Source: Clostridia bacterium
Lineage (GTDB): Bacteria > Bacillota > Clostridia > Oscillospirales > RGIG7773
Assembly: GCA_017554835.1 (NCBI GenBank)
Contig: JAFZHO010000018.1
Span: 1 to 17,181, forward strand
Reading direction: 5' to 3'
Length of the DNA stretch: 17,181 nucleotides
Positions within the stretch are counted from its first letter, which is position 1, and each line of letters starts with the position of its first letter. Positions 1 through 7,100 of this stretch are shown here, piece after piece. Under the pieces are notes generated by a model, which saw only the letters and a program-made list of their open reading frames with translations, did no database searches and was not told the origin of the DNA. The position numbers and the translations under genes were made by a program.

Positions 1-641
1 TCGTCTTTATCGGTAATCTGCATAGCACGGGCGAAGATTGCGAAAAATTCCTGTCTTGAAATTGAGTTATTTCCGTTTAAGTATAGTTTTCCGTCAACTT
101 CGGAACCTTTCATAAGTCCAAGGGCTACTGCTGCTTTTACATAGTTTGCGCTCCATTCTCCCTCTGCGTTATAATCTGCAAAGTTTAGTTTTTCATCAGA
201 GAATTGAGTTGAATCTACGCCAAGCATTCTAAGTGCGAAGATTACGCCTTCGATTCTTGTTGCTTTATCTTCCGGTTTTAGAAGAGTTTTTCCGTTAACT
301 TCCGAACCTCTTATAATTCCAAGTGAAGTTGCAGTTTCAACGTATGGAATATACCAAGCGCCTTCTTTAAGGTCGGCGAAGTTATATTTTGTTGCAGGGT
401 TTGAAAGAACTACGGTATAGATATTTTCATCATCCTTTGCGTAAACCTTGATAATCTGTTCACTCATATTAACTTCGGCTTTAATCTCTTTTGAGAATGA
501 AGCGTCGGCATAAAGTTTCATTTTGTTTCCTTTTTTATCAAGGATAACAAGGTCAACCTTATCTTTTGCAGGAGAAATTGAGATTAACTGATTCTCTATT
601 TCTGCACTTCCGATGGAATCGTTCATTTCAACAGTGATTTC
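1..641 (-). repeat. 3'-end paralogous block (beta-sandwich + SLH) of copy 1
   Basis: This block aligns without gaps (offset 4341) to 4342-4982 in copy 2. Within 412-641 I count only two mismatches in 230 bp. The SLH-coding part also matches copy 3 from 10081 onward. Confidence 0.85.
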
Positions 642-3600
642 TGCTTCCGTTGGAATTTCAGGTGTCTGTTCCGGAGTCTGCTCGGGAGTCTGTTCCGGAG
701 TTTGCTCGGGAGTCTGCTCGGGAGTTGGCTCTGCAGGCAATTCAACGAAATGATGTTCATAAATTCCGTCAAGGGCCATAACGCCGTCAACAACGTCTGT
801 AAATTTACCGGTGCTTGAGGAAACATTTCCGTTATCGTAATAAAGAATCTTACAGTTTATATCATCTCCAACGGCAGGAACTTTGGTAAGTCCGAATAAT
901 TTCTCCCAGGAAAAAGAAAGCTGAATTATAGTTCCCCCGTTTTTCCCCTTGCAAGATATCATTCTGTAGTTAGAATCGCGAAGATTATCAACCATCATAC
1001 CGCCGTCCTGAAGTTTTGCAACCCAGTTATTATTGGCAAGGCGTGTAATCGTGATATATGCGCCGTATTTCTGCTGAGAAACGGCCTCTTCGTTAAAGAT
1101 TGTGCCACCTTTATTGAAGAATATTCTAACTTGGTCACCTTTTTCGGTATTCCATTTATTTGCCGAGGAAAAACTATTATCTGTTTTGTCGTTGGTTTTG
1201 ATGGCAATATAGAGATTATCATCATCCCACATCATCGTCCATCTTCCGTCGCCGTCTTTAAAGTCTTTGAAGAAATTATAACTATTGAAGTCAACGGGCA
1301 CAGAAAATCCGAAATTCTCTACTTTATTAACGGTATCGGTATGATAACCGGGAATTTCGCCACCAGCATAAGTCATACCGTATTTGGTAAACTCTATCTC
1401 GTATGGTTCAACGGGTTTTGAGTCTCTTCCTCTTTCGTCAAGTTCTTTATATAACTGATAATATCTTTTTGAATATTTGGTCAAAATCGAAGAGCCGTTA
1501 AGTTTGTTCCATAAATCTTCTGCTGAACGAATCTGAGTAAAATAATTAACTATATCATAAACGATTATGCCGTTTGTATATTTTGAGGAAAGTTCCATTC
1601 CATCAACGTTATCAACGTAGTTTTTGGTCTGGTAAACGCTATCAAATACCTCAGCATCTATCCAGTATTCTGCTCCTGCTCTTCGAACTGCTTTTGCCCA
1701 GGCCTGAGAAAATTCCTCATAAGTATTGAAGATTTTATCTCCAACGTAGAAATCATCACCGGGGAAGGCATTATTTCTTCCGAGGCAGTCCTGCGCTGCA
1801 ACGATATCAACTACGGGGCGATCCCCTGCTTTATCAGGTTTAACAAGGTCATACATTGTTGACTCTGCCAAATTTAGATAGCTTCTCCATATTGCAGGGC
1901 AAATCATAGTCTTTTTCTCGGGAGCAACCTTATAAATATAGTCGGTCTGCTCTTTATATAAAGTTCTATAAAGATCTACGCTTCTGTTTCCAAGCCAATA
2001 ATCGCATGTCTCGTCAGTCAGATAGAAACCGTAGAATGATTTATACTTGCCGTATTTCAAAAGCGCATCATCTACTACGTCGCGGCCAACTGCAGCAACC
2101 TCTTTCATATAAGGGATGCCTCTTGCTTTCATTTCGTTATGACCTATTCCGCAATAAACAGTTGGAAGAAATACCTTCATTCCAAGTTTTTCTGCCGCTT
2201 CCAAAATTGCTTTAACGGGATCTTCACAACCAAGACCAACTCCTGAGGAGAAACCTCGCGCGTTGATTTTGGGCCCTGTAATAAGAGACCTTTTTACCTC
2301 GTATTCAGCGGCGCATTGAAGAATAACGTAGTCCATTCCCGTTTCTCTCATGCCTTTGAGAAGAAGATACCATCTATACTCCGTATTTTTCTGGTCAACC
2401 TGTTCTTTGCTTGAATCAAGAGCATAAAGACTTATAAATCCACCTCTATAAATAGGTAGCTGGGGCTGATCTGCATAAACACCAAGTTCAAGCAAAGTTG
2501 CTTGTTTTGCGTTATTTGTTTTTATCACGAATTTAACTTTTTTTGCTGCCCCGTCGTTGAAATACTGACGATAAACTACTTTCCCTGCAGTTTCGTGAAT
2601 AATAAATTCATCTTCAACCTTGGTATAAGTCGTTCCGTTTTCAGAAATATAAGTCTCAATAGAAGCAGGCACTTCGTTCTGCGCATCTTTAAGGAAATAT
2701 AGCATTACTCCGTTTACGTCATTTACCGTTTCGTTAAGAGTAACGATTACCTCTTTTTGATCATTTGCAGAAAGTATACTTCCTCCCGAAGTATAGTTCA
2801 AATCAGTCAAAGCGGATACGGAAGCTCCGCTAACAGTAATGCTGCCCTTTTCTGCCACGTTGGTATGGGCTTTGAGGTCGTTTCTTTCGGTAAAACCATA
2901 CTCCATTTCCTCAATGGGATTTTCACTACCGTAAACTTCCACCTCGGAAATTATTGCAGGGCCTTTGATTAGAACTTTTATGTATCTTGCTTTTACGGTA
3001 TGATTTCTCATTACCGAAAATTCTCCAAGAGAAGTATAATAATGACCCCAATGCCCTAGCTCGTAGCTCTGACCTAAATCATAATATGCAAATCCGTCCT
3101 CAGAATAACGAACAATGATATAATCTGCAAGTTTTGGCATGGTTGAAGTCATCATGGAAATAAGTTGAACCTCGCTTACGTTTTTCACTTCTCCAAGGTC
3201 CATATTAATTTCGCTCACGGTAGAAAGAGAAACGTCGTCTCTTCCTGCGGCGGTTTTTCCAACGAATTTTTCGGCTTTATCAAGTTTTGCAACCTCTCCG
3301 TCAGTGAGAAGAGTGCCCTCTTTATCCGAGTTGAATCCTGCTATTGTATTTCCTTTTGTCCACTGGTATTTTGCCCCTTTGGATAAAAAGATTCTCTCGT
3401 TTTCATTAGGAATACCAATAACGGATAGTTCGCATAGAGAGGATTTTTTCTGAAGTTCGGTATAAACGTATACTTTAACGCCCATTGCCATAACCTCTTC
3501 GTTAAAGGTTACGGTATAGGTGGTTTTATCTCCGTTTTTCACTTCTGTTACAGTCTGCTTCGGATAAATATAATAGTTATATCCGTCGTTAGTGATAAAA

Positions 3601-3995
3601 ATATCTATCATCTGAGGCAATACTGCGTCATCAGCAGTAGTAAAGGTAAGTTCAACCTTATTAACCTTTGAAACAAAACCAAAAACGTTATTTATATAAT
3701 AATGGGGCTCGATTCCTTCGTCAAAAAGGTCATGCCCTTTTCCTGCATACTCTGCCGCATTCCAGGTAAACGTCTCGTTTTTTGGCGTAAAGGTTGCTAC
3801 GGTATCAAGTTTTCCGTCTGTTAGATTAACGCCGTCGTTATCTTGTGATATGACATTATAACTTGGGTAGGAATACCCATACTCCGTATTAAGATTCAGT
3901 CTCTGCTCTGATGCAGCAGAAACGTTTATGCTGATTCCTGCAAAACAGCTCATAATCATAGCAATAGCAAGAATCATAGATAGTGTTTTTTTCAT
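1..3995 (-). CDS. SLH-anchored surface protein with discoidin-like, DUF4434-like TIM-barrel and CBM9-like domains (copy 1, 3' end outside window)
   Basis: An open frame of about 1331 codons runs from ATG at 3995 off the left edge. By comparison with copy 2, about 66 C-terminal residues (most of the third SLH domain) are missing. The ATG is preceded by AAGGAAGG about 9 nt upstream. Residues 1-28 form a Sec signal peptide (MKKTLSMILA..., likely cut after VSA). Three discoidin-like beta-sandwiches follow (about 30-200, 205-355, 370-510). A TIM-barrel-like domain covers about 515-860, with GFYLTDE (near 660), DIVAAQD and WIDAEVFD (near 780), a pattern that resembles DUF4434 and related glycosidase-like proteins. 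One CBM9/DOMON-like module contains MMWDDDNLYIAIKT (near 920-933). A PEQT linker (about 1087-1112), a small beta-sandwich and SLH domains complete the visible part. The protein is probably exported and held on secondary cell-wall polymer, where it binds or acts on glycan; the substrate is unknown. It is the last of three tandem paralogs and has its own promoter. Confidence 0.88.
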   Translation of the reverse strand, partial: MKKTLSMILAIAMIMSCFAGISINVSAASEQRLNLNTEYGYSYPSYNVISQDNDGVNLTDGKLDTVATFTPKNETFTWNAAEYAGKGHDLFDEGIEPHYYINNVFGFVSKVNKVELTFTTADDAVLPQMIDIFITNDGYNYYIYPKQTVTEVKNGDKTTYTVTFNEEVMAMGVKVYVYTELQKKSSLCELSVIGIPNENERIFLSKGAKYQWTKGNTIAGFNSDKEGTLLTDGEVAKLDKAEKFVGKTAAGRDDVSLSTVSEINMDLGEVKNVSEVQLISMMTSTMPKLADYIIVRYSEDGFAYYDLGQSYELGHWGHYYTSLGEFSVMRNHTVKARYIKVLIKGPAIISEVEVYGSENPIEEMEYGFTERNDLKAHTNVAEKGSITVSGASVSALTDLNYTSGGSILSANDQKEVIVTLNETVNDVNGVMLYFLKDAQNEVPASIETYISENGTTYTKVEDEFIIHETAGKVVYRQYFNDGAAKKVKFVIKTNNAKQATLLELGVYADQPQLPIYRGGFISLYALDSSKEQVDQKNTEYRWYLLLKGMRETGMDYVILQCAAEYEVKRSLITGPKINARGFSSGVGLGCEDPVKAILEAAEKLGMKVFLPTVYCGIGHNEMKARGIPYMKEVAAVGRDVVDDALLKYGKYKSFYGFYLTDETCDYWLGNRSVDLYRTLYKEQTDYIYKVAPEKKTMICPAIWRSYLNLAESTMYDLVKPDKAGDRPVVDIVAAQDCLGRNNAFPGDDFYVGDKIFNTYEEFSQAWAKAVRRAGAEYWIDAEVFDSVYQTKNYVDNVDGMELSSKYTNGIIVYDIVNYFTQIRSAEDLWNKLNGSSILTKYSKRYYQLYKELDERGRDSKPVEPYEIEFTKYGMTYAGGEIPGYHTDTVNKVENFGFSVPVDFNSYNFFKDFKDGDGRWTMMWDDDNLYIAIKTNDKTDNSFSSANKWNTEKGDQVRIFFNKGGTIFNEEAVSQQKYGAYITITRLANNNWVAKLQDGGMMVDNLRDSNYRMISCKGKNGGTIIQLSFSWEKLFGLTKVPAVGDDINCKILYYDNGNVSSSTGKFTDVVDGVMALDGIYEHHFVELPAEPTPEQTPEQTPEQTPEQTPEQTPEIPTEAEITVEMNDSIGSAEIENQLISISPAKDKVDLVILDKKGNKMKLYADASFSKEIKAEVNMSEQIIKVYAKDDENIYTVVLSNPATKYNFADLKEGAWYIPYVETATSLGIIRGSEVNGKTLLKPEDKATRIEGVIFALRMLGVDSTQFSDEKLNFADYNAEGEWSANYVKAAVALGLMKGSEVDGKLYLNGNNSISRQEFFAIFARAMQITDKD
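661..735 (-). repeat. 12-bp PEQT-coding tandem repeat in copy 1
   Basis: About six in-frame 12-bp units (plus-strand form GGAGTCTGCTCG with small variants) encode a (Pro-Glu-Gln-Thr)n spacer between the CBM9-like module and the beta-sandwich. In-frame repeats like this change length easily. Confidence 0.85.
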
Positions 3996-4030
3996 ACTAT
4001 TCGACCTTCCTTTTAAAAATATATACTGAT

Positions 4031-4059
4031 ATTTTAGCAGAAAATATTTTATATGTCAC
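4031..4059 (-). promoter_or_regulatory. promoter of SLH copy 1
   Basis: Read on the minus strand, GTGACA (4059-4054) is followed by 17 nt and TAAAAT (4036-4031), with TGC directly before the -10 (extended -10). AT-rich DNA lies upstream. The predicted start leaves a leader of about 30 nt before the ATG at 3995. The -35 region shares a 16-nt block with the promoter of copy 3. Confidence 0.65.
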
Positions 4060-4083
4060 TAATATTATAAAATTTTAATTATG

Positions 4084-4114
4084 AAAAAATATCCCATCCG
4101 ATTTGGATGGGATA
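4084..4114 (-). terminator. terminator of SLH copy 2
   Basis: On the minus strand a 10-bp stem (TATCCCATCC/GGATGGGATA, loop of 5) is followed by six T residues, about 26 nt after the stop of copy 2. This is an intrinsic terminator of the ATCCCATCC hairpin type found four times in the window. Confidence 0.85.
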
Positions 4115-4121
4115 CTTTCAG

Positions 4122-4137
4122 AAAAGCTTTAGCTTTT
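4122..4137 (-). repeat. AAAAGC-type 3' hairpin, copy A
   Basis: AAAAGCTTTAGCTTTT, a 6-7 bp stem, lies 2 nt after the stop codon of SLH copy 2. The same 16 bases follow the stops of copy 3 and the fourth paralog, so the 3' untranslated region belongs to the duplicated unit. Confidence 0.6.
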
Positions 4138-4139
4138 TA

Positions 4140-7100
4140 TTATTTAGTAAGTGCCGCTGTTACCATTTTGATAATTTCGCATCTTAGGATTTGTCCTTCG
4201 GGATTGATATAATATCCACCACCGATGCTTGGATTTCCTTCTACTATCTTGTTATGAACAAGATATTTGATATTATCAATAAACCAAGGTTTAATTCCAT
4301 CTTCGTCATAGAATTTTGATAGATCCGTTTCTTTATAAGATTCGTCTTTATCGGTAATCTGCATTGCACGAGCGAAGATTGCGAAAAATTCCTGCCTTGA
4401 AATTGAGTTATTACCATTTAGATATAGTTTTCCGTCAACTTCGGAACCTTTCATAAGTCCAAGAGCTACTGCTGCTTTTACGTAGTTTGCACTCCATTCT
4501 CCCTCTGCGTTATAATCTGCAAAGTTTAACGAAACGTCAGAGAATTGAGTTGAATCTACGCCAAGCATTCTAAGTGCGAAGATTACGCCTTCGATTCTTG
4601 TTGCTTTATCTTCCGGTTTCAGAAGAGTTTTGCCATCAACTTCTGAACCTTTGATAATTCCAAGAACTGTTGCAGTTTCCACGTATGGAATATACCAAGC
4701 ACCTTCTTTAAGATCTGCAAAGTCGTATCTTTGTATGTTTTTCGAAAGAACAACGGTATAGATATTTTCATCATCCTTTGCGTAAACCTTGATAATCTGT
4801 TCACTCATATTAACTTCGGCTTTTATCTCTTTTGAGAATGAAGCGTCGGCATAAAGTTTCATTTTGTTTCCTTTTTTATCAAGGATAACAAGGTCAACCT
4901 TATCTTTTGCAGGTGAAATTGAGATTAACTGATTCTCTATTTCTGCACTTCCGATGGAATCGTTCATTTCAACAGTGATTTCGAAAGTTTCTTCCGTTGG
5001 AGTTTCAGGTGTCTGTTCAGGAGTCTGCTCGGGAGTCTGTTCCGGAGTTTGCTCGGGAGTCTGTTCCGGAGTTGGTTCTGGAGTTGGTTCCGGAGTTGGC
5101 TCTTGAGTCGGCTCGTCAGGAAGCTCTGGAGTCTCCTCCGTTGGCTCGTCAGGAAGCTCGGGTTCAACAGGAATTTTCACTCCTCTTTTTCCAAGAGTAT
5201 AAGCAATTGGCTCTGTTTCAAACATGCCGTTATCGCCGTATTCAACGTCGATATTTATTTCGTATCCTTCTGAAAGCTCACTTGAAGCAACTCCAAGTGC
5301 TTCCCAGGATATTGCAATAACTGCTTTGAATGCTTCTATTGGCGTTGCATTACCCGGCGTTGCTCCCCATTTAATATCCGTGCCCATGCCGATTGTCGCT
5401 TTTGCCTCTGTTCCTTTTGCAAGAACGCCGCAACCATAATTGCTAAGTCCCGTTTGAGTTGCTTTTCTTGCAAGGGCAAGTCTTAATCCGTTTGTTGTTG
5501 CATTTACTGCATTAGACGAGCTAACCGCCGCGGAAGACCCTGCATTAAGATAAATCTGAACGAAGTCTCCCGAATACCAGGTTCCGTTAGCATTTAATAC
5601 GTTATCCTTGGTGGTAACTGCTATATATAGATATTCCTCATCATACATCATTCCAAAGGAACGTGACGGCTGAGTAGTTGACGGAGTTAAGCTTGGCCAC
5701 TCACTTGGAATAAAGGCAGTTAATGTTGGTGTTTTTTCTGCGTATTTTATAACAGTAGATTCTGTTGTCGGCTCTTCCGGTTCCGAGGTCGGCTCCTGAG
5801 GAATCTCGGGAAGCTCTTCCGTTGGTTCCTGAGGTTCTTCTTTTTTCGAACCGAGAGTATATGCTATCGGTTCAACTGCAAAAGAACCTGCATCGCCATA
5901 CTCAACGTCGATATTCATAGGATATCCTTCGACGATTTCAGAAGAATTAACTCCTAAAGCTGCCCAGGAAATCGAAATTACTACTTTGAACTTCTCTATG
6001 GGAGTTGCAATACCTGAGGTTGCGCCCCATTTAATATCCGTGCCCATACCGATTGTCGCTTTTGCCTCTGTTCCTTTTGCAAGAACGCCGCAACCATAAT
6101 TGCTAAGTCCCGTTTGAGTTGCTTTTCTTGCAAGGGCAAGTCTTAGTCCGTTTGTTGTTGCATTTACTGCATTAGACGAGCTAACCGCAGTTGATGAGCC
6201 CGCATTGAGATAAATCTGAACAAAATCTCCCGAAGTCCAGGTTCCGTTAGCATTTAATACGTTATCCTCGGTGGTAATTGCTATATAGAGGTTTTCCTCA
6301 TCATACATTATACCAAAAGAGTGAGGCGGCTGAACTGTTGCTTTTGTTAAAGCAGGCCACTGACTTTCCACGAAGGAAGTCAAAGTCGGTGGAGTTTTTG
6401 TATATTTAATGGTAGGTCCTGCTGGTGTCTGCGGAATTTCCGGCTCATCGGGTTCTTCTTCCGGTGGAGCATCGCTTCCGTCTACCATAGTATTTGATAG
6501 CCAGAAATCATCATAAGCATTATACCAACCAAGTCCTGTTGGTCCCGTATAACTTCTTCCGTTCATCGTTTCATACATTGCGCCAAACCATAAGAAGTCG
6601 CCTCTTTTAACGCCCGGAAGTCCCATATAGTTCTTCCAGTTCATTTTCACGTAGAAGTTAAGGTTTCCATCACTATCACGGGACATAACGAACCTATAGT
6701 TATTTCCTGCGTTTGCAACGTTTTGAACGTTCTGACCGTGGAATTCTCTGCCAAGTTCATAGGTATCTTTTGCAGGTCTTCCATAATAGTTAAGAAAAAC
6801 AGCGTAAGGAGTTGCTTCAGGATCCTCGACTTTTCCCGATGGGAAGCTCATTGAACCCGTTGTGTTAATAAAGAAGCCGAGCTGACCGCTTCCGCCCCAG
6901 CCACCGTTATCAATTACTTTATCCTGAGTTTTAATAGCGATATAAAGGTTATCTTTATCCCACATCATTGAATAAGAGGTTGTTGGGCTCTCTGCAAATG
7001 GTGTGAACTCAGGCCACTGACTTGCAACGATTTTATCTTCCGTTGGAGTGGATGGAGTCTTTCTGATAGGAGTTCCCGTTGCAGGGTCCTTAGGAAGATA

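Noticed and set aside
661..735. Short regular repeats that could suggest a CRISPR array (also 5000-5110)
   Set aside because: The unit is 12 bp without spacers and is in frame inside a coding region, coding for PEQT; it is a protein linker.
4997..5320. Open frames on the plus strand opposite the Pro/Glu linkers and opposite other parts of the SLH genes
   Set aside because: They are shadows of the low-complexity or strongly biased minus-strand genes, have no good ribosome binding site and no recognisable domains.
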